Under the pieces are notes generated by a model. The model worked only from the letters and a program-made list of their open reading frames with translations. It was not told where the DNA came from and searched no databases. A DNA stretch of 61,045 nt, taken from Rhizobium esperanzae. Lineage in GTDB: Bacteria; Pseudomonadota; Alphaproteobacteria; Rhizobiales; Rhizobiaceae. This document shows positions 50,704 to 60,156 of this stretch, one piece after another. The stretch is taken from NCBI RefSeq assembly GCF_014197615.1, contig NZ_JACIFY010000026.1:1-61045 (forward strand). The letters run 5' to 3'. Made by a program: the position numbers and the translations under genes. The first letter of the stretch is position 1. The number at the start of each line of letters is the position of its first letter.

Positions 50704-50811
50704 GCTTTTCGGGAAAGCTGTTGCGCGGCTTACCAACACCATTTCGCCAAATTTAAAGGTTCTTGCAGTATGAGAGCCCGTGTCAATCGCCGGGCAAAGG
50801 GATTATAGCGC

Positions 50812-53718
50812 ATGCAGACGAAACATGAGGCGAGCCCGGATCAGGCCGCCCGGCATGAACAGGGAACCGCCCCGGCGACAGCGATGCGCAACCTCGATTT
50901 CTCCGACATCCTCGACGTCGAACTGCTGCAGAAGCAGTGCGACGCCATCGCCGAGGCCAACCGCAACCGGCCCGACGTCCTGCGCGCCGACCTGCTGGCC
51001 GTCCTGAAAAAGGCCAGCACGGAAGGCCGGCAGAAGGCGAGGGCCGCACTATTGGCCGACGGCGGCGGGCTGAACTGCGCCTACCGGATTTCCTGGCTGC
51101 AGGACCAGATCATCACCGTCCTCTATCATTTCGCCACCGCCCATATCTTTCCGCAGCAGAAGGACAAATTCGCGGTCACCGCCGTCGGAGGCTACGGCCG
51201 CGACACGCTGGCGCCGGGCTCCGATATCGACCTGCTCTTCCTCTTCCTGCCGAAGCCGGCGGACGAGACGCACAAGGCGGTCGAATTCATGCTCTATGTG
51301 CTCTGGGACATGGGCTTCAAGGTCGGCCACGCCACCCGCACGGTGGAGGAATGCATCGCGCTTTCCAAATCCGACATGACGATCCGCACCGCCATCCTGG
51401 AGATGCGCTACATCTGCGGCCTGCAGCGGCTGGAAACCCAGCTCGAGACCCGCTTCGACAAGGAAATCGTCACCGGCACCGGCCCGGAATTCATCGCCGC
51501 CAAGCTTGCCGAGCGCGACGAGCGCCACCGCAAGGCGGGCGACACGCGCTATCTGGTCGAGCCGAACGTCAAGGAAGGCAAGGGCGGGCTTCGCGACCTG
51601 CACACGCTGTTCTGGATCTCGAAATATTATTATCACGTGCGCGATCAGGCGGAGCTGGTCAAGCTCGGCGTGCTGTCGAAACACGAATACCGTCTGCTTG
51701 AGAAAGCCGATGATTTCCTCTGGGCGGTGCGCTGCCACATGCACTTCCTCACAGGCAAGGCCGAGGAGCGCCTGTCCTTCGACATCCAGCGCGAGATCGC
51801 CGAAGCCTTCGGCTATCACACCCGCCCGGGCCTTTCGGCCGTCGAGCGCTTCATGAAGCATTATTTCCTCGTCGCCAAGGATGTCGGCGATCTTACCCGC
51901 ATCCTCTGCGCCGCGCTCGAAGACCAGCAGGCCAAATCGATCCCGGGCCTTACCGGCGTCATCAGCCGCTTCACCCACCGCAATCGGAAGATCGCCGGCA
52001 GCGTCGAATTCGTCGAGGATCGCGGCCGCATCGCGCTGGCCGATCCCGAGGTGTTCAAGCGCGATCCGGTCAGCATCCTCCGGCTCTTCCACGTCGCCGA
52101 CATCAACGGGCTGGAATTCCATCCGGACGCGCTGAAACGCGTCACCCGCTCGCTTTCCCTGATCGACAACAGGCTCAGGGAAAACGACGAGGCGAACCGG
52201 CTGTTCATGTCGATCCTGACGTCGAAACGCGATCCAGCGCTCATCCTGCGCCGGATGAACGAGGCCGGCGTGCTCGGCCGCTTCATTCCCGAATTCGGCA
52301 AGATCGTCGCGATGATGCAGTTCAACATGTATCACCACTATACGGTCGACGAACATCTGATCCGTACCGTCGACGTTCTCTCCGAGATCGACAAGTCACG
52401 CTCGGAGGATCTGCATCCGCTCGCCAACAAGCTGATATCCAATATCGAGGACCGCGAAGCGCTTTATGTCGCCGTTCTCCTGCACGATATCGCCAAGGGC
52501 CGGCTGGAGGATCACTCGATCGCCGGCGCCCGCGTCGCCCGCAAGCTCTGCGCCCGCTTCGGGCTGTCGCAGAAGCAGACGGAGATCGTCGTCTGGCTGA
52601 TCGAGGAACATCTGACCATGTCGATGGTGGCGCAGACCCGCGACCTCACCGACCGCAAGACGATCACCGACTTCGCCGACCGCGTGCAATCGCTCGACCG
52701 GCTGAAGATGCTGCTGATCCTGACGATCTGCGATATCCGCGCCGTCGGTCCGGGCGTGTGGAACGGCTGGAAAGGCCAGCTTCTGCGCACGCTCTATTAC
52801 GAAACCGAGCTGCTGCTCGCCGGCGGCTTTTCGGAGGTTTCCCGCAAGGAGCGCGCCAATGCCGCCGCCGAGGCGCTGCACGCCGCCCTTGCCGATTGGA
52901 GCCAGAAGGACCGCAATACCTATACCAAGCTGCACTACCAGCCCTATCTGCTGTCCGTGCCGCTGGAAGACCAGATCCGCCATGCCCACTTCATCCGCCA
53001 GGCCGACAAGGCGGGCCAGGCGCTCGCCACCATGGTGCGGACCGACAGTTTCCACGCCATCACCGAAATCACCGTGCTGTCGCCCGACCATCCGAGGCTG
53101 CTTGCCGTCATCGCCGGCGCCTGTGCGGCGGCCGGGGCCAATATCGTCGATGCGCAGATCTTCACGACATCGGACGGGCGGGCGCTCGACACCATCCATG
53201 TCAGCCGCGAATTTGCCGACGATGCCGACGAGCTGCGCCGGGCCGGCACGATCGGCCGGATGATCGAGGACGTGCTGTCCGGCCGCAAGCGCCTGCCCGA
53301 GGTCATCGCCACGCGCACGCGCAATCGCAAGAAAAGCAAGGCCTTCGTCATTCCGCCGTCGGTCAACATCACCAACAGCCTGTCGAACAAGTTCACCGTC
53401 ATCGAGGTCGAATGCCTCGACCGGCCGGGGCTCCTGTCGGAGATCACCGCCGTGCTTTCCGATCTATCGCTCGACATCCAGTCGGCCCGCATCACCACCT
53501 TCGGCGAGAAGGTGATCGACACCTTCTACGTCACCGATCTTGTCGGACAGAAGATCTCGGGCGATAGCAAGCGCGCCAATATCACCGCCCGGATGAAGGC
53601 CGTCATGGCCGAGGAGGAGGACGAGCTGCGCGAGCGCATGCCCTCCGGCATCATCGCGCCGGCCGCCACAGCCCGGACATCGCCTTCAGCCGAAAAGAAA
53701 GCCGATTCTTCCGCATGA
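50812..53718 (+). CDS. glnD: [Protein-PII] uridylyltransferase/uridylyl-removing enzyme
   Basis: Master nitrogen sensor that uridylylates GlnB/GlnK when glutamine is low and removes UMP when it is high. The 968-aa protein has the nucleotidyltransferase domain (GGYGRDTLAPGSDIDLLF, about residues 126-143), a PII-UTase linker (MRYICGLQRLE onward), the HD hydrolase domain (VLLHDIAKGRLEDHS) and two C-terminal ACT domains that bind glutamine (TEITVLSPDHPRLLAVIAG and IEVECLDRPGLLSEITAVL). All parts are complete. The next gene, murJ, begins about 25 nt after. Confidence 0.97.
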   Translation: MQTKHEASPDQAARHEQGTAPATAMRNLDFSDILDVELLQKQCDAIAEANRNRPDVLRADLLAVLKKASTEGRQKARAALLADGGGLNCAYRISWLQDQIITVLYHFATAHIFPQQKDKFAVTAVGGYGRDTLAPGSDIDLLFLFLPKPADETHKAVEFMLYVLWDMGFKVGHATRTVEECIALSKSDMTIRTAILEMRYICGLQRLETQLETRFDKEIVTGTGPEFIAAKLAERDERHRKAGDTRYLVEPNVKEGKGGLRDLHTLFWISKYYYHVRDQAELVKLGVLSKHEYRLLEKADDFLWAVRCHMHFLTGKAEERLSFDIQREIAEAFGYHTRPGLSAVERFMKHYFLVAKDVGDLTRILCAALEDQQAKSIPGLTGVISRFTHRNRKIAGSVEFVEDRGRIALADPEVFKRDPVSILRLFHVADINGLEFHPDALKRVTRSLSLIDNRLRENDEANRLFMSILTSKRDPALILRRMNEAGVLGRFIPEFGKIVAMMQFNMYHHYTVDEHLIRTVDVLSEIDKSRSEDLHPLANKLISNIEDREALYVAVLLHDIAKGRLEDHSIAGARVARKLCARFGLSQKQTEIVVWLIEEHLTMSMVAQTRDLTDRKTITDFADRVQSLDRLKMLLILTICDIRAVGPGVWNGWKGQLLRTLYYETELLLAGGFSEVSRKERANAAAEALHAALADWSQKDRNTYTKLHYQPYLLSVPLEDQIRHAHFIRQADKAGQALATMVRTDSFHAITEITVLSPDHPRLLAVIAGACAAAGANIVDAQIFTTSDGRALDTIHVSREFADDADELRRAGTIGRMIEDVLSGRKRLPEVIATRTRNRKKSKAFVIPPSVNITNSLSNKFTVIEVECLDRPGLLSEITAVLSDLSLDIQSARITTFGEKVIDTFYVTDLVGQKISGDSKRANITARMKAVMAEEEDELRERMPSGIIAPAATARTSPSAEKKADSSA

Positions 53719-53743
53719 GCCCCACACGCATGAGCCGATCCGC

Positions 53744-55321
53744 ATGAGCCTCGTCAAGAAATTCGCCACCGTCGGCGGCGCCACCCTCGGCAGCCGTCTC
53801 TTCGGCTTCGCCCGCGAAACGCTGATGGCGGCGGCGCTCGGCACCGGGCCGATGGCCGACGTCTTCTACGCCGCCTTCCGCTTTCCGAACCTCTTCCGCC
53901 GGCTGTTTGCCGAGGGCGCCTTCAACGCCGCCTTCGTGCCGCTCTTTGCCAAGGAGATCGAGGCGAACGGCACGGATGGCGCCAAGCGCTTTTCGGAAGA
54001 GGTCTTCGGCGTCTTGTTTTCGGTGCTGCTGCTCATCACCATCGTGATGGAGCTTGCCATGCCGCTCCTGGTGCGCTTCGTCATCGCGCCTGGCTTTGCC
54101 GACGATCCGGAGAAATTCTCGATCACCATCCGCATGGCGGCGGTGATGTTTCCCTATCTGATGTGCATGTCGCTGACGGCAATGATGAGCGGCATGCTGA
54201 ATTCGCTGCATCATTTCTTCGCCGCGGCCATCGCGCCTGTGTTCCTCAACGTGGTGATGATCGGGGCGCTGTTTTATGCGCTCTATACCGGCGCCGATCC
54301 GCTGACGACCGCCTGGTATCTCTCCTGGGGCGTTCTTGCCGCCGGCGTCCTGCAGCTCGCCGTCGTCTATATCGGCGTGCTTGCCGCCGGCATGAGCATC
54401 GGTTTCCGCTTCCCGAAGATGACCCCGAACGTCAAGCGGCTGCTGATCCTGGCGGTGCCGGCCGCCGTGACCGGCGGCATCACCCAGATCAACCAGCTGA
54501 TCGGCCAGGCAATCGCCTCGTCCCGCGACGGCGCCATCGCAGCGCTGCAATATGCCGACCGCATCTATCAGCTGCCGCTCGGCGTCGTCGGTGTCGCCGT
54601 CGGCGTGGTGCTGCTGCCGGAGCTTGCCCGGGCGCTAAAGGGCGGCAACCTGCGCGAAGCCGGAAACCTGCAGAACCGCTCGATCGAATTCGTGCTGTTC
54701 CTGACCATCCCCGCCGCCTTCGCGCTGTGGATCCTGTCGGACGAGATCATCCGCGTGCTCTACGAACGCGGCGCCTTCCATCAGGAAAACACCGCCGTCG
54801 TCGGCGCGATCCTGGCGATCTACGGCATCGGCCTGCCGGCCTTCGTGCTGATCAAGGCACTGCAGCCGGGCTTCTACGCCCGCGAGGATACCAAGACGCC
54901 GATGCGCTTTTCGGCGATCGCGGTGGCGACCAACTGCGCCACGGCGCTCACCCTCTTCCCCTATATGGGCGCGCCCGGCATCGCCGTTGCCGAAGCCACG
55001 GCCGGCTGGATCAGCACCGTGCTACTGTTCACCACGCTTTTGCGCCGCGGCCACCTGACATGGGAATGGGCACTGGCAAAGCGCGCCGCCCTCTTGATCG
55101 TCGCCGCGGCGGTGATGGGCGCGGCCATCGTCTTCCTCAAGCAGTATTTTGCGCCCTGGCTTGCATCAGGCGCGCCACTTCTGACCAAGATCGGCACGCT
55201 CGGACTGCTGATTGCGATTTCCATGCTGGTCTATTTCGCCGCCGCCTTCCTGATCGGCGGGGCGGATCTCGGTATGATAAGGCGCAATTTGAATCGCAAG
55301 CCGGTGAAGACGGAAGGGTGA
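53744..55321 (+). CDS. murJ: Lipid II flippase MurJ (MviN)
   Basis: Integral membrane flippase that moves lipid II across the inner membrane for peptidoglycan synthesis. The 525-aa protein is largely hydrophobic with about 14 predicted membrane helices. It has the conserved N-terminus (TLGSRLFGFARETLMAAALG), the FRFPNLFRRLFAEGAFNAAF motif and the later LPLGVVGVAVGVVLLPEL stretch. Size is normal. It follows glnD after about 25 nt, a gene pair common in alphaproteobacteria. Confidence 0.96.
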   Translation: MSLVKKFATVGGATLGSRLFGFARETLMAAALGTGPMADVFYAAFRFPNLFRRLFAEGAFNAAFVPLFAKEIEANGTDGAKRFSEEVFGVLFSVLLLITIVMELAMPLLVRFVIAPGFADDPEKFSITIRMAAVMFPYLMCMSLTAMMSGMLNSLHHFFAAAIAPVFLNVVMIGALFYALYTGADPLTTAWYLSWGVLAAGVLQLAVVYIGVLAAGMSIGFRFPKMTPNVKRLLILAVPAAVTGGITQINQLIGQAIASSRDGAIAALQYADRIYQLPLGVVGVAVGVVLLPELARALKGGNLREAGNLQNRSIEFVLFLTIPAAFALWILSDEIIRVLYERGAFHQENTAVVGAILAIYGIGLPAFVLIKALQPGFYAREDTKTPMRFSAIAVATNCATALTLFPYMGAPGIAVAEATAGWISTVLLFTTLLRRGHLTWEWALAKRAALLIVAAAVMGAAIVFLKQYFAPWLASGAPLLTKIGTLGLLIAISMLVYFAAAFLIGGADLGMIRRNLNRKPVKTEG

Positions 55322-55376
55322 GGCCGGGGGTTGTCGATACCGGCCTCGAACGAGGTCGAGCCACAGATGAATACCC

Positions 55377-55439
55377 CTCCCCTTATGGGAGAGGATACAA
55401 AATCAAGATCTTAGCCGAAGGCTAAGTCTTAGATTTTGT
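55377..55439. repeat. Mosaic palindromic intergenic repeat
   Basis: A short hairpin (CTCCC/GGGAG around 55377-55391) is followed by a 20-bp imperfect stem: ACAAAATC...CTTAGCC at 55397-55416, loop GAA, and its near-complement at 55420-55439 with four mismatches. GTGAGGGGG follows. This pattern, GC palindrome plus A/T-rich palindrome, resembles the mosaic intergenic repeats described in Rhizobium. It lies between murJ and the VOC gene. Confidence 0.6.
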
Positions 55440-55532
55440 TGGTGAGGGGGCAGCAACGTTAGCGAGGGACGATTTTCGTTGCCTTTTCTGCCAAGCTCCG
55501 CAACAAAACCCCATGTCAGCCCGGAGCCGCCC

Positions 55533-55931
55533 ATGACGATCCAGTCGCTTTTCCTCGTCACTCTCGTCGTCGACGACTACGACCGCGCCAAGGCATTTTA
55601 TTGTGGTGACCTCGGTTTCGATTGCCTGCAGGACGAGCCGCAGCCGGAGGGCAAGCGCTGGGTGGTGGTGAAGCCTCGCGGGGGTGATGGCGCGGCCTTT
55701 CTGCTGGCGCAGGCGGCAGATGCGGCGCAGCGGGCGGCGATCGGCCATCAGACGGGTGGCCGCGTCGGCTTCTTTTTGAAGACCGACGATTTTGCCCGCG
55801 ACCATACCGCAATGCTCGCCGCCGGCGTGCGCTTTCTGGAGCAGCCGAGGCATGAGGTTTACGGCACGGTCGCAGTCTTTGCCGATCCTTATGGCAACAG
55901 CTTCGATCTGATCGAGCATGCCGCAGCCTGA
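55533..55931 (+). CDS. VOC-family (glyoxalase/bleomycin-resistance-like) protein
   Basis: A 132-aa vicinal-oxygen-chelate protein with the family opening FLVTLVVDDYDRAKAFYCGDLGF and the closing FADPYGNSFDLIE, which includes the metal-ligand Glu. The ATG at 55533 has GGAG upstream. VOC proteins include glyoxalases, dioxygenases and antibiotic-binding proteins; the substrate is unknown. It stands alone between the repeat element and trpS. Confidence 0.88.
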   Translation: MTIQSLFLVTLVVDDYDRAKAFYCGDLGFDCLQDEPQPEGKRWVVVKPRGGDGAAFLLAQAADAAQRAAIGHQTGGRVGFFLKTDDFARDHTAMLAAGVRFLEQPRHEVYGTVAVFADPYGNSFDLIEHAAA

Positions 55932-56052
55932 ACCCCTTGATTGCAACCGATTGCCCGTGCATAAGCCGCCGCGTTGACAACATCGGCGAAAAGCCCTGCT
56001 GCAATGCAGCAAACTGAAGCTGTGGGCCCTCCACCAGCCTATTGAGGACGAC

Positions 56053-57117
56053 ATGAGCGAATTCAAGAAACTCGTATTCTCCGGCGTGCAGCCGACCGGC
56101 AATCTGCATCTCGGCAATTATCTCGGCGCGATCCGCCGCTTCGTGGCGCTGCAGGACGGCAATGACTGCATCTATTGCGTCGTCGACATGCATGCGCTCA
56201 CCGCCCAGCTCGTGCATGAGGACATGCCGAGCCAGACGCGCTCGATCGCCGCCGCCTTCATCGCCGCCGGCATCGACCCGGAAAAACATATCGTCTTCAA
56301 CCAGTCGGCCGTGCCGCAGCATGCCGAACTTGCCTGGATCTTCAACTGCGTCGCCCGCATCGGCTGGATGAACCGCATGACGCAGTTCAAGGACAAGGCC
56401 GGCAAGGACCGCGAGCAGGCCTCGCTCGGTCTCTACGCCTATCCGAGCCTGATGGCCGCCGACATTCTCGTCTATCGCGCCACCCATGTGCCGGTCGGAG
56501 AGGACCAGAAACAGCATCTGGAGCTTGCCCGCGACATAGCGATGAAGTTCAACCTCGATTATGCCGAGCATATCGGCAGGACCGATTACGGCGTCGACAT
56601 CACCGTCGGCAACGAGCCGGTGCATGCCTATTTCCCGATGGTCGAGCCGCTGATCGGCGGACCGGCGCCGCGCGTCATGTCGCTGCGCGACGGCACCAAG
56701 AAAATGTCGAAATCCGATCCTTCCGACCTGTCGCGCATCAATCTGATGGACGACGAGGACGCGATCTCGAAGAAAATCCGCAAGGCCAAGACCGATCCGG
56801 ACGGCTTGCCGAGCGAGATCGACGGACTGCAGGGCCGGCCGGAAGCCGACAATCTGGTGGCGATCTATGCGGCGCTTGCCGACAAATCGAAGGCCGATGT
56901 GCTGGCAGAATTCGGCGGCCAGCAGTTCTCCGTCTTCAAGCCGGCGCTGGTCGACCTCGCCATCCACGTGCTGGCGCCGATCACCGGCGAAATGCGCCGG
57001 CTGATGGACGATACCAGCCATATCGACGCCATCCTGCGCAAGGGCGGCGAACGTGCGAGAGCACGCGCCGAGGTGACGATGAAGCAAGTGCGCGACGTCA
57101 TCGGCTTCCTCTATTGA
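56053..57117 (+). CDS. trpS: Tryptophanyl-tRNA synthetase
   Basis: Class I aminoacyl-tRNA synthetase, 354 aa. The HIGH-type signature is NLHLGNYLGAI (HLGN at 19-22) and the KMSKS loop is KKMSKSDPS (KMSKS at 217-221). The YPSLMAADILVYRA and VPVGEDQKQHLELARDIA motifs are typical of TrpRS. Length is a little above the 330-aa norm, as in other alphaproteobacteria. GAGGACG precedes the ATG. Confidence 0.98.
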   Translation: MSEFKKLVFSGVQPTGNLHLGNYLGAIRRFVALQDGNDCIYCVVDMHALTAQLVHEDMPSQTRSIAAAFIAAGIDPEKHIVFNQSAVPQHAELAWIFNCVARIGWMNRMTQFKDKAGKDREQASLGLYAYPSLMAADILVYRATHVPVGEDQKQHLELARDIAMKFNLDYAEHIGRTDYGVDITVGNEPVHAYFPMVEPLIGGPAPRVMSLRDGTKKMSKSDPSDLSRINLMDDEDAISKKIRKAKTDPDGLPSEIDGLQGRPEADNLVAIYAALADKSKADVLAEFGGQQFSVFKPALVDLAIHVLAPITGEMRRLMDDTSHIDAILRKGGERARARAEVTMKQVRDVIGFLY

Positions 57118-57123
57118 GGTCAA

Positions 57124-57158
57124 TTTCCTCTTCTCCCCCGCCGGGGGAGAAGAGGAAA
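57124..57158. repeat. Perfect 16-bp palindrome after trpS
   Basis: TTTCCTCTTCTCCCCC (57124-57139), loop GCC, and its exact complement at 57143-57158. It lies 6 nt past the trpS stop. No T-run follows on the plus strand, though it could act as a terminator or mRNA stabiliser. It resembles the element at 17004-17030. Confidence 0.6.
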
Positions 57159-57204
57159 AAACTGGGCTTGCAAATTCTCCGCTTCGGGTGTCAGAGTCCC
57201 CACC

Positions 57205-57696
57205 ATGGTATCGAAACGACTCTCACGGCTCGAAGGTCATCGCCGCAAATTCATGGCGGTAATCGACGGGACACCGGAATGCCAGCGCGCTGTCCATTAT
57301 GCCGGCCGGCGTGCGAAGAATTCCAATGGCGGGCTGGTGCTGCTCTATGTCATCCCCGACGGGGATTTTCAGCAATGGCTGGGCGTCGAGGCGATCATGC
57401 GGGCCGAGGCGCGTGAGGAGGCGGAGGCGGTCGTTGCCAAGATCGCCCAGATCGTGCGCGAGACGATCGGCATCGAGCCCGAGATCGTCATCCGCGAAGG
57501 TGGTGCGGCCGAACAGATCAACGCAGTGATCGAGGACGACCGCGATGTGGCGATCCTGGTGCTGGCCGCCGGTTCGGCCAAGGAAGGTCCGGGACCGCTG
57601 GTCTCGTCGATCGCCGGTCGCGCCGCGGCATTTCCAATCCCGGTCACCGTGCTGCCCGATACTTTGACCAACGAGGAAATCGACGCCCTCTGCTGA
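57205..57696 (+). CDS. Universal stress protein (UspA family)
   Basis: A 163-aa single Usp domain, with RKFMAVIDGTPECQRAVHYA at the N-terminus and a C-terminal ILVLAAGSAKEGPGPLVSSIAGRAA stretch. The usual nucleotide-binding pattern G-x2-G-x9-G-S/T is degenerate (AAGSAKEGPG), so ATP binding is uncertain. It may be of the non-ATP-binding class. It stands between trpS and the NifU-like gene. Confidence 0.9.
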   Translation: MVSKRLSRLEGHRRKFMAVIDGTPECQRAVHYAGRRAKNSNGGLVLLYVIPDGDFQQWLGVEAIMRAEAREEAEAVVAKIAQIVRETIGIEPEIVIREGGAAEQINAVIEDDRDVAILVLAAGSAKEGPGPLVSSIAGRAAAFPIPVTVLPDTLTNEEIDALC

Positions 57697-57802
57697 TCAT
57701 TCTTGAGTAAAAATCTCTTGAATGGAACCGGCAATGGGCTTATCTTCTTTTGAAGAATTCTAAAGACGGCCGAGGTCCTGTGCCTGCCGCATGGAGAAGC
57801 AG

Positions 57803-58369
57803 ATGTTCATTCAGACCGAAGCCACGCCGAACCCCGCCACGCAGAAGTTCCTGCCGGGCAAGGTGGTGATGGAAAACGGCACGGCCGAATTCCGCAGCGC
57901 CGAGGAGGCCGAGGCTTCGCCGCTGGCTGCCCGCCTGTTCGAGATCCCGGGCGTCACCGGCGTCTATTTCGGCTATGATTTCATTTCCGTCTCCAAGGAC
58001 AATGCCGAATGGCAGCATCTTAAGCCGGCTATCCTTGGCTCGATCATGGAGCATTTCATGTCGGGCAAGCCTGTGATGGGCGATGCCTCCATCCTTTCCG
58101 AAGACGCCGATGCCGGCGACGAATTCTTCGACGAAGGCGATGAATCGATCGTGCTGACCATCAAGGAGCTCCTGGAAACCCGCGTGCGCCCCGCCGTTGC
58201 CCAGGACGGCGGCGACATCACCTTCCGCGGCTTCAAGGACGGCAAGGTCTATCTGAACATGAAGGGTTCCTGCGCCGGCTGCCCGTCGTCGACGGCAACG
58301 CTGAAGCACGGCGTCCAGAACCTGCTGCGCCATTTCGTGCCGGAAGTGCAGGAAGTGATTGCCGCCTAA
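57803..58369 (+). CDS. NifU-like iron-sulfur carrier protein (NfuA type)
   Basis: Iron-sulfur cluster carrier or scaffold, 188 aa. The N-terminal Nfu domain (MFIQTEATPNPATQKFLPGK) is followed by the C-terminal NifU domain with the cluster-binding CxxC, C157 and C160 in GSCAGCPSS. The lack of the NifU N-terminal IscU-like and ferredoxin-like parts rules out full NifU. The ATG at 57803 has GGAG 6 nt upstream. Confidence 0.93.
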   Translation: MFIQTEATPNPATQKFLPGKVVMENGTAEFRSAEEAEASPLAARLFEIPGVTGVYFGYDFISVSKDNAEWQHLKPAILGSIMEHFMSGKPVMGDASILSEDADAGDEFFDEGDESIVLTIKELLETRVRPAVAQDGGDITFRGFKDGKVYLNMKGSCAGCPSSTATLKHGVQNLLRHFVPEVQEVIAA

Positions 58370-58457
58370 AATTCCTGGATCCGTCCGGCCGTTCATCTCT
58401 CGTTCGGCCAGACGGATTTATGAAGAGGCGACAAGAGTTTATTCGGAAATTGATGGC

Positions 58458-59120
58458 ATGATCGTTCTGGCGCTGGACACGGCAGGTGTGGATTGCGCTG
58501 CCGCCGTTTATGACAGCGGCAGGAATACGATGCTGGGGGAGGCATCGGACATGATCGGCAAGGGGCATGCTGAACATCTGATCGGTATCGTCGACCGGGC
58601 GCTGGATCAGGCCGGGCTGGCGCTTTCTCACATCGACCGGCTTGCGGTTACCATCGGCCCGGGATCATTCACCGGTATCCGCGTCGGCGTTGCCGCGGCC
58701 CGCGGTTTTGCCCTTTCCCTCAATGTGCCCGCCGTCGGCGTCACCACGCTCGAGGTCATGGCATCGGCCCAGCGCGAGAAGACGCCGCATCGTGCCGTGC
58801 TCGCGGCCATGGACGCCAAGCGCGACGAAATCTATCTTCAATCCTTTGCAGCCGACGGTGCGCCGCTCGATACGCCGCGGGCGCTCAGCGTGGCGCAAGC
58901 GCAGGCCTTTGCCGCCGGTTTCGACGGCGAGATCACCGGTTCGGCAACGCCGCTGCTGAGGCCCGATGCCGGCGGCGACCACACCAACAATTTCCCGATC
59001 TCCGTCGTGGCGCGCCTCGGTGCTGCCGCCTCCCCCGATTCCGGAAAGCCGAAGCCCCTTTATCTGCGCGGACCCGATGCCAAGCCGCAGGCCGGGTATG
59101 CGATCGCCCGACGAGTGTGA
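58458..59120 (+). CDS. tsaB: tRNA threonylcarbamoyladenosine synthesis protein TsaB
   Basis: Partner of TsaD in making the t6A modification on tRNAs that read ANN codons. The 220-aa ASKHA-fold protein has the opening MIVLALDTAGVDCAAAVYD, VTIGPGSFTGIRVG and a C-terminal PLYLRGPDAKPQAG stretch. It lies upstream of rimI and overlaps its start, the common tsaB-rimI pair. The ATG at 58458 is the family start; the frame opens 99 nt earlier without support. Confidence 0.94.
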   Translation: MIVLALDTAGVDCAAAVYDSGRNTMLGEASDMIGKGHAEHLIGIVDRALDQAGLALSHIDRLAVTIGPGSFTGIRVGVAAARGFALSLNVPAVGVTTLEVMASAQREKTPHRAVLAAMDAKRDEIYLQSFAADGAPLDTPRALSVAQAQAFAAGFDGEITGSATPLLRPDAGGDHTNNFPISVVARLGAAASPDSGKPKPLYLRGPDAKPQAGYAIARRV

Positions 59121-59617
59121 CCATGCTGGAAGCCTATCTGACGCTGAAGCCGGAATTCGAGATCATCGCCATGGAGCGCGAGGATTGCCGCGATGTCGCG
59201 GTCCTGCATGGAGAGCGTTTTGCCCGCCCCTGGGGCGACGGCGAATTCCACAGCCTGCTGTCGCAGGAGACCGTGTTCGGCTTCGTCGCGCGCCAGACCA
59301 ATGCCATCCTGAAAAAGCCGCTTCCGGGGTTCATCCTTGCCCGTCAGGTCGCCGGCGAGGCGGAGATCCTGACGATCGCCGTGCAGGCGAAGGTGGCCCG
59401 CGCCGGCCTCGGCTGGCGGCTGATGCAGGCGGCGATGCGGGAAGCGCGCGCGCGCGGCGGCGAGAGCATGTTTCTCGAAGTCGACGACGGCAATAGGGCC
59501 GCCCTTGGCCTCTATCGCAAGCTCGGCTTCGAAAAGGTCGGCGAACGCAAGGGGTACTACAAGCAGGAAAACGGCGCCCTCTCCACAGCGCTTGTCATGA
59601 AGCGCGTTCTTCGGTAG
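59117..59617 (+). CDS. rimI: Ribosomal-protein-alanine acetyltransferase RimI
   Basis: GNAT enzyme that acetylates the N-terminal alanine of ribosomal protein S18 in E. coli. The 166-aa protein has ILTIAVQAKVARAGLGWRLMQ (acetyl-CoA site) and the LEVDDGNRAALGLYRKLGFE signature of RimI-like enzymes. The GTG at 59117 overlaps the tsaB stop; an ATG at 59123 is equally possible. It is translationally coupled to tsaB. Confidence 0.92.
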   Translation: MTMLEAYLTLKPEFEIIAMEREDCRDVAVLHGERFARPWGDGEFHSLLSQETVFGFVARQTNAILKKPLPGFILARQVAGEAEILTIAVQAKVARAGLGWRLMQAAMREARARGGESMFLEVDDGNRAALGLYRKLGFEKVGERKGYYKQENGALSTALVMKRVLR

Positions 59618-59700
59618 TTGCCTTGCAGCGAGGCAACCTGCAGGCCGGCGCAAGCGCCGTGCGGCGTTGTCGAAACACGAAATATCTCTAAAGGCGGGCG

Positions 59701-60129
59701 ATGACTGACGTAGCCAAGACCCTTGAGGAGCTTTGCACCGAACGCGGCATGCGCATGACCGAGCAGCGCCGTGTGATCGCGCGCATCCTGGAAGGTTCGG
59801 AAGACCATCCCGACGTCGAAGAACTCTACCGCCGCTCGGTGAAGGTCGATGCGAAGATCTCGATTTCCACCGTCTACCGCACCGTGAAATTGTTCGAAGA
59901 TGCCGGCATCATCGCCCGCCACGATTTCCGCGACGGGCGCTCGCGCTACGAAACGGTGCCGGAAGAGCATCACGACCACCTGATCGACCTGAAGACCGGC
60001 ACCGTCATCGAATTCCGCTCGCCGGAGATCGAGGCGCTACAGGAGCGCATCGCCCGCGAGCACGGCTTCCAGCTGGTCGACCACCGGCTGGAGCTTTACG
60101 GCATCCCGCTGAAGAAGGAAGATCTCTGA
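59701..60129 (+). CDS. mur: Fur-family regulator, probably manganese-responsive Mur
   Basis: A 142-aa Fur-like repressor with a winged-helix N-terminus (RMTEQRRVIARIL, ISISTVYRTVKLFEDAG) and the metal-sensing HHDH motif at 90-93. It has a single Cys (C12) and lacks the C-terminal CxxC pairs of zinc-stabilised Fur. In rhizobia this subgroup (Mur) senses manganese and represses Mn uptake (sitABCD, mntH), while iron control is done by RirA and Irr. The functional assignment is from family knowledge. It lies between rimI and olsA. Confidence 0.88.
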   Translation: MTDVAKTLEELCTERGMRMTEQRRVIARILEGSEDHPDVEELYRRSVKVDAKISISTVYRTVKLFEDAGIIARHDFRDGRSRYETVPEEHHDHLIDLKTGTVIEFRSPEIEALQERIAREHGFQLVDHRLELYGIPLKKEDL

Positions 60130-60156
60130 AGCAATGGCCGCCCGGGAGACCAGCCT

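Noticed and set aside
55997..56011. Small palindrome TGCTGCA/TGCAGCA upstream of trpS as a tryptophan attenuator
   Set aside because: No leader peptide with Trp codons and no competing hairpin or T-run were found.
57803..58369. NifU-type protein as evidence of a nitrogen-fixation cluster
   Set aside because: The gene is a housekeeping Nfu protein without the IscU-like part, and no nif genes are present in the window.
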